Part shown: piece by piece, positions 1 through 8,320 of the stretch | How positions within the stretch are numbered: position 1 is the first letter of the stretch | Layout: each line of letters starts with the position of its first letter | DNA from: Miltoncostaea sp963771025 | GTDB lineage: Bacteria; Actinomycetota; Thermoleophilia; Miltoncostaeales; Miltoncostaeaceae | Direction of reading: 5' to 3' | NCBI GenBank assembly: GCA_963771025.1 | Contig: CAVYRL010000008.1 | Location: 558,001 to 622,000 of the forward strand | DNA length: 64,000 nt | Program-made: the position numbers and the translations under genes | The notes under the pieces: generated by a model | What the model was told of the DNA's origin: nothing | Seen by the model: the letters and a program-made list of their open reading frames with translations, nothing else | Databases searched by the model: none

Positions 1-308
1 CCCTCACCCTGGTCGGGCACACCCACATCCCCTTCTCCTGGAAACTCACACCGGACGGCGCCATGGAGAGCCACGGGGTGCCGGCCACCGGCGTGCTGGA
101 CCTGAGCGAGGGCCGCTGGCTCGTCAACCCGGGCTCGGTCGGTCAGCCGCGCGACCGCGACGCGCGCGCCGCATGGGCGCTGTACTCCCCCGAGGACCAG
201 ACGATCGCCTTCCACCGCACCCCCTATGACGTGGCCGGCGCGCAGAACGCGATCCTCGAGGCCGGGCTCCCCTCCCTGCTGGCCCACCGACTGGCCGAGG
301 GCCGGTGA
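1..308 (+). CDS. Metallophosphoesterase family protein, 3' part
   Basis: This is the C-terminal part of a calcineurin-like metallophosphoesterase; the start lies left of the window. The open frame begins at base 3 and reads LVGHTHIPFSW, which holds the GHTH motif whose histidines bind the dinuclear metal centre in this family. A second family feature, LVNPGSVGQPRD, follows about 40 residues later and is typical of the YfcE/Smith-type predicted phosphodiesterases. An ATG at 63 lies in frame but downstream of the metal motif, so it is not the real start. The TGA overlaps the GTG of the next gene (GTGA), which suggests translational coupling. Substrate unknown. Confidence 0.85.
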   Translation, partial: LTLVGHTHIPFSWKLTPDGAMESHGVPATGVLDLSEGRWLVNPGSVGQPRDRDARAAWALYSPEDQTIAFHRTPYDVAGAQNAILEAGLPSLLAHRLAEGR

Positions 309-1471
309 CCGGGGGCGGCGCGTATCTGGACCACGCCGCCGCGTCGCCCCTCGATCCACGCGTGCGCGACGCGATGGCGCCGTTCACCGGCCGGGACTTC
401 GGCAGCCCGTCGAGCCTCCACGATTGGGGCCGGCGCCCGGCCGAGGCCCTGGAGCGGGCGCGCGAGCAGGTGGCCGCCCTGGTGGGATGCGACCCGGAGT
501 GGGTGATCTTCACCTCGGGAGCGACCGAGGCGCGCAACCTGGCGATCCACGGCCTGCTGGCCGGCAACCGCACGCTCGGACGCCACGCGGTCGCGACGAC
601 CGTCGAGCACCCGGCCGCGCTGGCCGCCCTGCGCAGCGCCGCCCGCGAGGGCGGCGAGCTCGACCTGGTCGGCGTGGACGGCATGGGACGGGTGGCGCCC
701 GCCGACCTCGCCGCCGCGATCCGTGACGACACCGCTCTGGTGCACCTGGTTCACGGACAGCCCGACATCGGGACGCTCCAGGACCTGCCCCCGCTGATCG
801 GCGCCGTCCGCGCGCGGAGCGCCGAGACGCGCCTGGTGGTGGACGCCGGCGAGACGGCCGGCCTGGTGCCCCTCGACATCGGCGCGCTGGGCGCGGACGC
901 GCTCGTGCTGGGCGGCGGCTCCATCGGGGGACCGCCATGGACCGGCGCTCTGGTACTCCGCCCCGGCGCCCGGCTGCATCCGCTCATCGAGGGCGGCCTG
1001 CAGGAGCACGGCAAACGGGCGGGTGCGGAGGACATGCCGGGCATCGTCGCCCTCGGCGCCGCGGCCCAGATCGCGCGGGCCGAGATGGAGACCCGCCGCG
1101 CGACGATGGCTCCGCTGACGATGCGTCTCACCGCCGGGCTGCTGGGGGTGGACGACGTGCGCCTCAACGGCGATCCCGACGCCCGCATCCCCGGCCACGT
1201 CCAGGTGTCTGCCGGATGGGTCGAGGGCGAGAGCCTGTGCCTGGCGCTGGCCGCGCGCGGCGTCGCGGTGTCGCCGGGATCGGCGTGCACCGCGCATGCG
1301 GGCAAGGCCGCGCCGGTGCTGGAGGCGATCGGGCTGGAGGCGCCCTGGACCCACTCGGCGGTGCTCTTCAGCCTGCGCGCCACCACCACCCGGGTCGAGG
1401 TGGACCGGGCGATCGGCGCCTTCGCCGAGTCGGTGGCGGTGCTGCGCGGCATGAGCCCGCTGCTGCCATGA
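305..1471 (+). CDS. NifS/IscS-like class V aminotransferase fold protein without the PLP lysine
   Basis: 388 residues, full length for a cysteine desulfurase. The fold is recognisable from the N-terminal YLDHAAASPLDPRV block, FTSGATEARNLAI, TTVEHPAALAAL, VVDAGETAGLVPLD and the C-terminal SPGSACTAHAG loop with the persulfide-type cysteine. The segment that should carry the Schiff-base lysine (family pattern SAHK..GPKG) reads GGGS..GGPP, so both the histidine and the lysine are replaced. The ring-contacting Gln (DAVQ in the family) is Glu, and the NNEIGT segment reads QPDIGT. Ordinary PLP-dependent desulfuration therefore looks impossible, although the cysteine loop is kept. The gene starts with GTG inside the upstream stop and ends in an ATGA overlap with a TusA-like gene, so the two are probably translated together. 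It may bind or relay sulfur rather than make it; that is inference. Confidence 0.8.
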   Translation: MTGGGAYLDHAAASPLDPRVRDAMAPFTGRDFGSPSSLHDWGRRPAEALERAREQVAALVGCDPEWVIFTSGATEARNLAIHGLLAGNRTLGRHAVATTVEHPAALAALRSAAREGGELDLVGVDGMGRVAPADLAAAIRDDTALVHLVHGQPDIGTLQDLPPLIGAVRARSAETRLVVDAGETAGLVPLDIGALGADALVLGGGSIGGPPWTGALVLRPGARLHPLIEGGLQEHGKRAGAEDMPGIVALGAAAQIARAEMETRRATMAPLTMRLTAGLLGVDDVRLNGDPDARIPGHVQVSAGWVEGESLCLALAARGVAVSPGSACTAHAGKAAPVLEAIGLEAPWTHSAVLFSLRATTTRVEVDRAIGAFAESVAVLRGMSPLLP

Positions 1472-1692
1472 GCGAGCGGATCGTCGACGCCCTCGGCACG
1501 TGGTGCCCGGTGCCGATCCACCTCATCGACCGCGCCGCCCGGCGCGCCCAGGCGGGCGACGTGCTGGAGCTGCTGGCCGACGACCCTCTGATCGAGGTTG
1601 ACCTGCCGGCGTGGTGCCACAGCTCGGGCCATCGGCTGCTGGAGCTGCGCGAGGACGGCGCGGCCTACCTGGCGCGGGTCAGGGTGATGTGA
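1468..1692 (+). CDS. TusA-like sulfur carrier protein
   Basis: 74 residues, the usual size of TusA/YedF/SirA proteins. The conserved CPxP element appears as LGTWCPVPIHLID near residue 12; this cysteine carries persulfide sulfur in TusA. A second cysteine sits in WCHSSGH, in the region that in several family members is DIPAWC, and the C-terminal strand is typical. The ATG overlaps the stop of the NifS-like gene by four bases, so the pair should be made in fixed ratio. In characterised systems TusA receives sulfur from a cysteine desulfurase. Here the partner lacks the PLP lysine, so the donor is uncertain. Confidence 0.82.
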   Translation: MSERIVDALGTWCPVPIHLIDRAARRAQAGDVLELLADDPLIEVDLPAWCHSSGHRLLELREDGAAYLARVRVM

Positions 1693-1701
1693 CGGGGGAG
1701 G

Positions 1702-2058
1702 CTAGTCCAGCTCGGCGAGTCTGGCGCGGACCAGATCCTCCAGCAGATCTCCATCGACGTCCCAATCGACGGGGATCTGAAAGACGTTCTTCAAGACGAC
1801 GAGGTTCCCCAGCCTCGCCCTGAAGTCGTCGATCACACGGGGGCTCCAGGGTGAGATCGTCAGGTGGTTCGTGTAGGCGGCAAGGCCGACGACGTACTTC
1901 CCATCCCGGTGGATGTTGGGCACGTTCCACGCGATCTTCGCCTCCAGCTCCGGGAACCGGGAGAGGATCAGACCGACGACGGACCTGAGGGTCCTCTCCT
2001 TCGCGGGGTCCAGTGAGGCGAGGTACTCCTCGACTGAGCTGAATCGTGGGGAGGCCAT
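1702..2058 (-). CDS. DUF1801 (YdhG-like) family protein
   Basis: 118 residues. The sequence begins SVEEYLASLDPAKERTLRSVVGLI and continues with IAWNVPNIHRDGKYVVGLAAYTNHLTISPWS, which matches the DUF1801 / YdhG fold (SCP2-unrelated, iron-chaperone frataxin-like in name only). These are small cytosolic proteins of unsettled function. The gene lies tail to tail with the TusA-like gene, nine bases apart. A TAGCCT hexamer lies 15 bases before the ATG and could be the -10 element; no Shine-Dalgarno sequence is visible. Confidence 0.75.
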   Translation of the reverse strand: MASPRFSSVEEYLASLDPAKERTLRSVVGLILSRFPELEAKIAWNVPNIHRDGKYVVGLAAYTNHLTISPWSPRVIDDFRARLGNLVVLKNVFQIPVDWDVDGDLLEDLVRARLAELD

Positions 2059-2139
2059 GTGCTTGCGACCGCCAGGCTACGCGGAGAGGGACGGAACCGC
2101 GACCGGAGCCGACCCACGCCGAGCGGTTAACCTGGGCCG

Positions 2140-2511
2140 GTGCCCGCCGCCCGCCTCCTCCTGATCGACGTGGTCCTGATCGTCGGCTTCGCGGCCCTCG
2201 GCCGGCGCAGCCACGAGGAGGGGTCGAGCGTCGTCGGCGTGGTCGAGGTGGCCGCTCCCTTCCTGATCGCGCTCGTGGTCGGCTGGCTGGCGGCCCGCGC
2301 GTGGCGCACCCCGGCGTCGCTGCGCACCGGCGTGATCGTGTGGCTCGTCACCGTGGTCGGCGGCCTGGCGCTGCGCAGCGTGGTCTTCGACCGGGGAATA
2401 GCCCCCGCCTTCTGCGTGGTGGCCCTGCTGACCCTGGGCGTGATGCTCGTCGGTTGGCGCGCCATCGCGCGTTACGTGCCCCGGGGCCGCGGGGGACTCG
2501 AGGGCGCCTGA
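2140..2511 (+). CDS. DUF3054 family membrane protein
   Basis: 123 residues with four predicted membrane helices (roughly residues 5-20, 30-52, 62-82 and 88-108). The LLIDVVLIVGFAALGRRSHEEG opening is characteristic of the DUF3054 family, small actinobacterial membrane proteins of unknown role. The GTG start follows a TAACCT hexamer by exactly six bases (2128-2133), so the transcript is probably leaderless, and this supports the chosen start. It ends four bases before the convergent propeller gene. Confidence 0.8.
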   Translation: MPAARLLLIDVVLIVGFAALGRRSHEEGSSVVGVVEVAAPFLIALVVGWLAARAWRTPASLRTGVIVWLVTVVGGLALRSVVFDRGIAPAFCVVALLTLGVMLVGWRAIARYVPRGRGGLEGA

Positions 2512-2515
2512 GCCG

Positions 2516-3661
2516 TCAGCGCGGGTCGACGATCGTCATCCGTCCGGAGAACGCCCCCGCGTAGCGATTGCCCGCCGAGATGGCGACGGTCCCGTTGACC
2601 AGCTCGCGCACGCCGAGCACCGGCAGGTCGGTGGAGCGCCGCCACACCGTCGCGCCCGAGGCGAAGCGCATGCCGCGCGCGGCGAGCCGGCCGGTCGCGC
2701 CATCGGCCACGTACACCCGGCCACCGCGGCCCACCGACATCAGCCGGGCGCGATCGGCCGGGCGGGTGCGCCATGCGACGGCCCCGGTCGCGGCGCTCAT
2801 CGCGGTGACCACCGGTGCGCCGGATCCCGAGGGACCGACGTAGACACGATCGCGAGGCGGGTCGGTGACGGTCTGATCGGGGGTGGCCCGGAGCCGACGT
2901 GCCCACCGGTCCGTGCCATCGGGCCCGATCGAGACGATGCGGTCACCCTCGGTCACCAGCACGCCGGAGGTGAACCCGGCGAGCACCTGGTGCGGTCCGA
3001 CGCGCGTCCACACGACGGCGCGGGTCGCGGGGTTGACCGCGACGAGCAGCCCGGGCACGTTGCCGGCCGTGGTGCTCTGGGGTGAGTCGAACGCGGCGTA
3101 GACCAGGCCTGCTCCGTCGCGCACGGTCATCGGCGGCACGTCGAAACCGTCCTGCCAGATGTAGTCGTTCTGGACGACGCTCCACGGCGGCGCGGGACCC
3201 GCGGTCGCCACGATCGACGGATGGGGGGTGCGGGGATCGAACAGCGAGCGCCCGGTGATGCATGTGCCGTCGGCGAACACCACGCCCGCGCACCCGGCGA
3301 TCACACGCCCGAGGCCGTCGACCGCCCAGATGTCGTCGCCCTCGGGGCCGATGGGCCCGTAGGTCCCATCGGCCTGGAGGGCGATCGGCTGCGGCCCGTC
3401 GTCGCAGTTGCCGCAGCCCGCCGTACGCACCGACCGCCAGAGCCTCCGCCCGTCCCGCCGATAGGCCGCCGCGGCGTAGGTGAAGGCGTCTTGTCCCACC
3501 ACCACCGCCCCGCCCCGAGGGCCCTGCAGCACGGTTCCGGCAGGCGCGTTCTGGGGCCAGCCACGCAACGTGGCCGGTTTGGCCGGGGCGGCCGTGGCCG
3601 TGACGGCGACGGCCGCGACCAGAGCCAACACGAGGAACGCGACCGGGACGCTCCGTCTCAT
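2516..3661 (-). CDS. Secreted PQQ-type beta-propeller protein
   Basis: 381 residues. The N-terminus (MRRSVPVAFLVLALVAAVAVTATAA) is a clear signal peptide with an Ala-rich cleavage region. The rest shows repeated blades with the pattern V-x-x-x-G-x-x-x-W, for example TYAAAAYRRDGRRLWRS, AMSAATGAVAWRT and MRFASGATVWRRS, as in PQQ-binding-like/pyrrolo-quinoline repeat proteins. It contains a CGNCDDG segment and two further cysteines that could form disulfides. The role is probably extracellular or cell-surface and is not further defined. A TAGGGT hexamer lies seven bases before the ATG (3669-3674), back to back with the promoter of the radical SAM gene. Confidence 0.75.
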   Translation of the reverse strand: MRRSVPVAFLVLALVAAVAVTATAAPAKPATLRGWPQNAPAGTVLQGPRGGAVVVGQDAFTYAAAAYRRDGRRLWRSVRTAGCGNCDDGPQPIALQADGTYGPIGPEGDDIWAVDGLGRVIAGCAGVVFADGTCITGRSLFDPRTPHPSIVATAGPAPPWSVVQNDYIWQDGFDVPPMTVRDGAGLVYAAFDSPQSTTAGNVPGLLVAVNPATRAVVWTRVGPHQVLAGFTSGVLVTEGDRIVSIGPDGTDRWARRLRATPDQTVTDPPRDRVYVGPSGSGAPVVTAMSAATGAVAWRTRPADRARLMSVGRGGRVYVADGATGRLAARGMRFASGATVWRRSTDLPVLGVRELVNGTVAISAGNRYAGAFSGRMTIVDPR

Positions 3662-3738
3662 GTTCGCAACCCTATTCCCGGCCGAATCGCCCGCGCCAGC
3701 CGGTCGCTGTCAGAACACATGTTCGCTATCGTGGCCGG
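3662..3738. promoter_or_regulatory. Divergent leaderless-type promoters
   Basis: This 77-base gap separates the propeller gene (minus) from the radical SAM gene (plus). On the minus strand TAGGGT at 3669-3674 lies seven bases before the ATG. On the plus strand TATCGT at 3727-3732 lies six bases before the ATG. Both match the TAnnnT -10 form and leave no room for a Shine-Dalgarno element. Confidence 0.55.
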
Positions 3739-4797
3739 ATGGCCCGGCCGGCACCCCGCGGAGGACGCGAGCAGATCCGCTGGCGCCTTGCCGACGATGA
3801 CGGTGGGCAGCCCGGGCTCCTGGGCGAGGTGGAGCGCCGCGAGGGACGCGACGAGCTCGCGGGACTCGAGCTGCTGCACGTCCGGGCCAAGAGCATCATC
3901 AACAGGACGCCCGAGGCCGCGCGGCTGCCCTTCCGCTGGACGATCAACGCCTACCGCGGATGCAGCCACGCGTGCGTGTACTGCTTCGCCCGCCCCACGC
4001 ACGAGTACCTGGGCTTCGGGATCGGCGAGGACTTCGACCGCCGCATCGTGATCAAGATCAACGCGGTCGAGCGCCTACGGGCCGAGCTGCGCGCCGCGCG
4101 CTGGACCGGCGAGACGATCGCGATGGGCACCAACACCGATCCGTACCAGCCGGTCGAGGGCCGCTACCGGCTCACCCAGGGCATCGTCGAGACGCTGGCC
4201 GCCGCGGGCAACCCGTTCTCCATCCTCACCAAGTTGACCCTGATCGGTCGGGACGTTAACCTGCTGGCCGACGCCGCGCGCGACGTCGAGGTGCACACGG
4301 CGCTCTCGATCGGCTGCCTGGACGAGACGGTCTGGCGCCAGACCGAGCCCCACGCGCCGAACCCGCTGCGGCGGATGGAGACCGTCGCGAAGCTCAACGC
4401 GGCGGGCGTTCCCTGCGGGGTGATGATCGCTCCCGTGCTGCCGGGCATCTCGGACGATCCCGACCAGATCGAGGCGGTGGTGAGGGCGGCGATCGACGCC
4501 GGGGCCACCTCGATCACCCCGATCATGCTGCACCTGCGGCCGGGGGTGCGCGAGCACTATCTGGCGTGGCTGCGGCGGACCCGCCCCGAGCTGGCCGAGG
4601 CGACAGACCGGCGCTACGCCGGCGTGTACGGCCCATCGGACGAGCGGCGCGACCTGGCCGGCATGGTGGGCAGGATGATCGCCGCGCACGGGGGCATGAG
4701 GTCGACGGTCGCGCGGTACCGGCCGCCGGGGCGCTTCGGGCAGCGGACGACACCGGCGCCTGCCGCGACCCCGCCGGATCAACTGACGCTGCTCTGA
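3739..4797 (+). CDS. Rv2578c-type radical SAM protein
   Basis: 352 residues. The radical SAM cluster motif is INAYRGCSHACVYCFARPTHEY (CxxxCxxC, residues about 74-81), which binds the [4Fe-4S] cluster and S-adenosylmethionine. The protein also shows AMGTNTDPYQPVEGRYRLTQGI and FSILTKLTLIGRDVNLL, blocks shared with the SplB/Rv2578c branch. The Rv2578c group is widespread in actinobacteria and has no settled substrate; spore photoproduct lyase is a distant relative. The ATG lies six bases after TATCGT, which supports this start. A GC-rich hairpin follows the gene. Confidence 0.85.
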   Translation: MARPAPRGGREQIRWRLADDDGGQPGLLGEVERREGRDELAGLELLHVRAKSIINRTPEAARLPFRWTINAYRGCSHACVYCFARPTHEYLGFGIGEDFDRRIVIKINAVERLRAELRAARWTGETIAMGTNTDPYQPVEGRYRLTQGIVETLAAAGNPFSILTKLTLIGRDVNLLADAARDVEVHTALSIGCLDETVWRQTEPHAPNPLRRMETVAKLNAAGVPCGVMIAPVLPGISDDPDQIEAVVRAAIDAGATSITPIMLHLRPGVREHYLAWLRRTRPELAEATDRRYAGVYGPSDERRDLAGMVGRMIAAHGGMRSTVARYRPPGRFGQRTTPAPAATPPDQLTLL

Positions 4798-4811
4798 GAC
4801 TCGGCACGGTC

Positions 4812-4827
4812 CCCCGCGGGCGCGGGG
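4812..4827. terminator. Hairpin between convergent genes
   Basis: CCCCGC, a GGGC loop and GCGGGG form a perfect six-pair stem between the radical SAM stop at 4797 and the gpmI stop at 4851. It has no U-run on either strand, so termination strength is uncertain. Confidence 0.45.
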
Positions 4828-4850
4828 CGACGAAGGGGCCGACGCAGGCG

Positions 4851-6356
4851 CTACAGCAGCGGCGTGCCGACCATCGCCGGACCGGTGTCCCAGTCCATCA
4901 GCCCGCACAGCGTGGGAGCGACGTCGCCCAGCGCCCCGCCCTCGCGCAGCGACAGCCCCGGCCGGTCGATCCAGAGAGGCACGGGGTTGCTGGTGTGCGC
5001 GGTGTTGGGGCTGCCGTCGGGCTCGATCATGTACTCGCTGTTGCCGTGGTCGGCCGTGACGCACAGCAGCCCGCCGGCCGCGGCCACCGCCGCGCGGATC
5101 GCCCCCACGCACCCGTCCACGGTCTCGATGCCGCGCACCGCGGCCTCGACGACTCCGGTGTGCCCGACCATGTCGGCGTTCGCGAAGTTGATCACCAGCA
5201 GGTCGTCGGACCCGTCGGCGAGCCCCTGGATGACGGCGTCACGCACCCCGGCGGCGCTCATCTCGGGCGCGTGATCGTAGGTGGGAACGTGCTGGGGCGA
5301 GGGCACCAGGATGCGCCGCTCGCCGTCGAACGGCTCCTCGCGCCCGCCGTTGAAGAAGAAGGTGACGTGGGCGTACTTCTCGGTCTCGGCCACGTGCAGC
5401 TGGTGACGGCCGGCGCCCGACACCGTCTCGGCGAGGCCCTGGCGCACGTCCTGCGCCTCGAACAGCACGGGCACTGTGTACTCGGCCTTGTAGCGCGTCA
5501 TGGTCGTCAGGGTCGGCAGGCCGTCGGCGCCGCGATCGAAGCCGTCGAAATCGGGGTCGCTGAAGGCCTCGGTGAGTTGGCGGGCGCGGTCGGGCCGGAA
5601 GTTCCAGTACAGCAGGGCGTCGCCGGGGCGGATGCGGTTCTCCTCGGGCGAGCCGATCACCGCCGGCTCGATGAACTCGTCACCCACGCCGAGGTCGTAC
5701 GAGGCCTTCACGGCCTCGGCGGCGCCGGCCCGCCGCTCGCCGAAGCCGTGCACCATGGCGTCATAGGCACGACGCGTGCGATCCCAGCGGCGGTCGCGGT
5801 CCATGGCCCAGTAGCGGCCGCACACCGTCGCAACCCGCGCTCCGGTGGCCTCCAGCTCGGCGACCGCCCCCAGCCCGGCGTCGGGCCGCGTGTCGCGGCC
5901 GTCGGTAAACGCGTGCACGACGATCCGCTCGACCCCGTGCTCCTGGGCCATGCGGATCAGCGACAGGGCGTGGCGCTGGCTGGCGTGCACCCCGCCGTCG
6001 CCGGCGAGCCCCATCAGGTGGAGGGTGGTGCGCCGGCCGGTGTCGAGCGCCGCCTGCAGCGCGGGCAGGGCGAGCACCGAACCGTCGGACATCGCCTCGT
6101 CGACCCTCACCAGCATCTGCGGCACGCGGCGCCCGGCGCCGAGGTTGAGGTGGCCCACCTCGCTGTTGCCCTGCTGCCCCTGGGGAAGCCCGACCGGCAG
6201 GCCGGACGCCGCGATGCGGGTACCCGATCCCTCGGCGGCCAGGGCGTCGAGGGAGGGCGTGTTCGCCAGCGCGACCGCGTTGCCCGGGCCCGCCGGGGCG
6301 ATGCCGAAGCCGTCGATCACCACCAGCACGAGGGGGCCGCGGGGCGAGGCGCTCAC
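4851..6356 (-). CDS. gpmI: 2,3-bisphosphoglycerate-independent phosphoglycerate mutase
   Basis: 501 residues, normal length. It interconverts 3- and 2-phosphoglycerate in glycolysis and gluconeogenesis, using two Mn ions and a phosphoserine intermediate. Seen: VLVVIDGFG at the N-terminus (metal Asp), QGQQGNSEVGHLNLGAGR with the nucleophilic Ser, HAFTDGRDT, RYWAMDRDRRWDR, YDHAPEMSA and VTADHGNSEYM near the C-terminus (metal ligands). It starts at GTG (VSASPRG) ten bases after the tpiA stop and is the last gene of the gap-pgk-tpiA-gpmI operon. Having gpmI here, where many actinobacteria have secG, is a local feature. Confidence 0.96.
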   Translation of the reverse strand: MSASPRGPLVLVVIDGFGIAPAGPGNAVALANTPSLDALAAEGSGTRIAASGLPVGLPQGQQGNSEVGHLNLGAGRRVPQMLVRVDEAMSDGSVLALPALQAALDTGRRTTLHLMGLAGDGGVHASQRHALSLIRMAQEHGVERIVVHAFTDGRDTRPDAGLGAVAELEATGARVATVCGRYWAMDRDRRWDRTRRAYDAMVHGFGERRAGAAEAVKASYDLGVGDEFIEPAVIGSPEENRIRPGDALLYWNFRPDRARQLTEAFSDPDFDGFDRGADGLPTLTTMTRYKAEYTVPVLFEAQDVRQGLAETVSGAGRHQLHVAETEKYAHVTFFFNGGREEPFDGERRILVPSPQHVPTYDHAPEMSAAGVRDAVIQGLADGSDDLLVINFANADMVGHTGVVEAAVRGIETVDGCVGAIRAAVAAAGGLLCVTADHGNSEYMIEPDGSPNTAHTSNPVPLWIDRPGLSLREGGALGDVAPTLCGLMDWDTGPAMVGTPLL

Positions 6357-6366
6357 CGGCCCGGGA

Positions 6367-7119
6367 TCACGCGGCGCGGACGATCGCCGCGAAGGCGCCT
6401 GGGTCGAGGCTCGCGCCGCCGACCAGCGCGCCGTCGATGTCGGGCTGGGCGACCAGGGCCGCCGCCGTGTCGGGCGTCACGCTGCCCCCGTAGAGCACGC
6501 GCACCGCCGCGGCGTCGATGAACTCGCCCGCGACCGTGCGCACGAGGGCGCAGGCCTCCTGTGCGATCGACGGGGTCGCGGTGCGGCCCGTGCCGATCGC
6601 CCAAATGGGCTCGTAGGCGATGGCGAGCGAGGCCACCTCGTCGGCGGCGACGCCGGCGAGCGCCGCGCGCACCTGGGCCGTGAGCCAGGTCTCGGTCTCC
6701 CCCGCCTCGCGCTGGTCGAGCGACTCGCCGACGCAGAGGATCACGAACAGGCCGGCGTCGAGGGAGGCCCGTACGCGCGCCGCCACCTGGGCGTCGCTCT
6801 CGCCGGCGGCCCTGCGCTCCGAGTGGCCCACAAGCGTGCCGTCGGCGCCGGCCGCCACGATCATCGGGGCGGCGACCTCGCCGGTGTGCGCCCCGGACGG
6901 GGCCTCGTGCACGGCCTGGGCCAGCACCTTCAGCGGGCTGCCCGACGCCGCGCGCGCGGTGGCCTCGAGGGCGGTGAAGGGCGGGCACACGGCCACGTCC
7001 ACGCCGAGCTCGCCGTGGTCGAGATGGGCGACCAGCCGGGCGACGTACTCGCGCGCTTCGACGCCCGTCTTGTTCATCTTCCAATTGCCAGCCACGAGCG
7101 GCCGCCGCGGGGAGCTCAT
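6367..7119 (-). CDS. tpiA: Triose-phosphate isomerase
   Basis: 250 residues. It interconverts dihydroxyacetone phosphate and glyceraldehyde 3-phosphate. Family landmarks are all present: VAGNWKMNKT (Asn/Lys of the active site), VGHSERR with the catalytic His, AYEPIWAIGTGRTAT with the catalytic Glu and the start of flexible loop 6, and RVLYGGSVTP for phosphate binding. The ATG at 7117-7119 overlaps the pgk stop (ATGA). A much longer open frame extends upstream through pgk in another phase, but only this start gives the conserved N-terminus. Confidence 0.97.
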   Translation of the reverse strand: MSSPRRPLVAGNWKMNKTGVEAREYVARLVAHLDHGELGVDVAVCPPFTALEATARAASGSPLKVLAQAVHEAPSGAHTGEVAAPMIVAAGADGTLVGHSERRAAGESDAQVAARVRASLDAGLFVILCVGESLDQREAGETETWLTAQVRAALAGVAADEVASLAIAYEPIWAIGTGRTATPSIAQEACALVRTVAGEFIDAAAVRVLYGGSVTPDTAAALVAQPDIDGALVGGASLDPGAFAAIVRAA

Positions 7120-8309
7120 ATGGTCGGCAGGGCGGCCACGCCCGGCAGCGTCTTGCCCTCGAGCAACTCGAGGGCGGCGCCCCCGCCGGTCGAGACGTGC
7201 GTCATCTGGTCCACCAGGCCGAACGCGGCGAGGGCGGCGCCTGAGTCGCCGCCACCAGCGATCGTCGCGCCGGAGGAGGCGGCCATCGCCTCGGCCACCG
7301 CCAGGGTGCCGTCGGCGAACGGCGGGATTTCGAAGGCGCCCATGGGGCCGTTCCAGAAGGTGGTGCCGGCGTCGCCGATGGCCTCGCGGTACGAGGCGGA
7401 GGTCCGCGGGCCGATGTCCACACCCGCCCAGCCGTCGGCGATGTCGTCGGTCGGGACGACCTCGAGCTCGGCGTCGGCCGAGAAGCGGTCGGCGACCAGC
7501 ACATCGACGGGCAGCTGCAGCGAGCAGTTGAGGTTGACGGCGGTCTCCAGCAGCTGGTGGGCCATCGCCTGCCCCTCGGGGCCCTCGTGCAACGAGGCGC
7601 CCACCCTCTCGCCCTGCGCGGCGAGGAAGGTGAAGCACATCGCGCCGCCCACCAGGATGCGATCGCACCGCTCCAGCAGGCTCATGATCAGGGGCAGCTT
7701 GTCGCTCACCTTGGAGCCGCCGAGCACCGCGACGAACGGGTGCCGGGGGTTGAGGAGAAGGCCCTCGAGCACCTCCACCTCGCGCGAGAGCAGCAGGCCG
7801 GCCCTCGCGGGCAGCCGGCGGGCGATGCCCTCGGTCGAGGCGTGGGCGCGGTGGGCGGCGCCGAAGGCGTCGTTGACGTAGTTGGTGAACCCGACGGCCA
7901 GCTGATCGGCGAACGCCGGGTCGTTGGCCTCCTCGCCGGGGTGGAAGCGCAGGTTCTCGAGCATCACCAGCTCGCCCGGCTTGAGGGCCCGGACGCGCGC
8001 CGCCACCTCGGGCCCGACGCTGTCGGGCAGCAGCTCGACGCTGCGGTTCATCAGCGTGCCGAGGCGGTCGGCCACCGGGCGCAGGCTGAGATCCGCGACC
8101 GGCTCGCCCTTGGGGCGCCCCAGATGCGAGCACACGGCCACGCCCGCGCCGGCGCGCAGCAACCGCGTCAGCGTCGGGATGGACGCGGCGATGCGGGCAT
8201 CGTCGCTGACCGCGCCGGCCTCCAGGGGGGCGTTGAGGTCGGCGCGCACCAGCACGCGCGCGCCCTGCCAATCGACGCCCGGGTCGTCGATCCCGAGAAG
8301 GCGCGACAT
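7116..8309 (-). CDS. pgk: Phosphoglycerate kinase
   Basis: 397 residues, normal length. It transfers phosphate from 1,3-bisphosphoglycerate to ADP. Seen: VLVRADLNAPLE near the N-terminus, SHLGRPKGEP, ENLRFHPGEEAND, LGGSKVSDKL, the WNGPMGAFEIPPFADGT nucleotide loop and GGGDSGAALAAFG. The start lies 11 bases after the gap stop, with a GGCGGAG Shine-Dalgarno stretch just before the ATG. It is the second gene of the lower-glycolysis operon and overlaps tpiA by four bases. Confidence 0.97.
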   Translation of the reverse strand: MSRLLGIDDPGVDWQGARVLVRADLNAPLEAGAVSDDARIAASIPTLTRLLRAGAGVAVCSHLGRPKGEPVADLSLRPVADRLGTLMNRSVELLPDSVGPEVAARVRALKPGELVMLENLRFHPGEEANDPAFADQLAVGFTNYVNDAFGAAHRAHASTEGIARRLPARAGLLLSREVEVLEGLLLNPRHPFVAVLGGSKVSDKLPLIMSLLERCDRILVGGAMCFTFLAAQGERVGASLHEGPEGQAMAHQLLETAVNLNCSLQLPVDVLVADRFSADAELEVVPTDDIADGWAGVDIGPRTSASYREAIGDAGTTFWNGPMGAFEIPPFADGTLAVAEAMAASSGATIAGGGDSGAALAAFGLVDQMTHVSTGGGAALELLEGKTLPGVAALPTI

Positions 8310-8320
8310 CTACGCTCCGC

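Noticed and set aside
4566..6521. A 651-codon open frame antisense to gpmI
   Set aside because: It is a shadow of gpmI; the sense frame has every catalytic motif.
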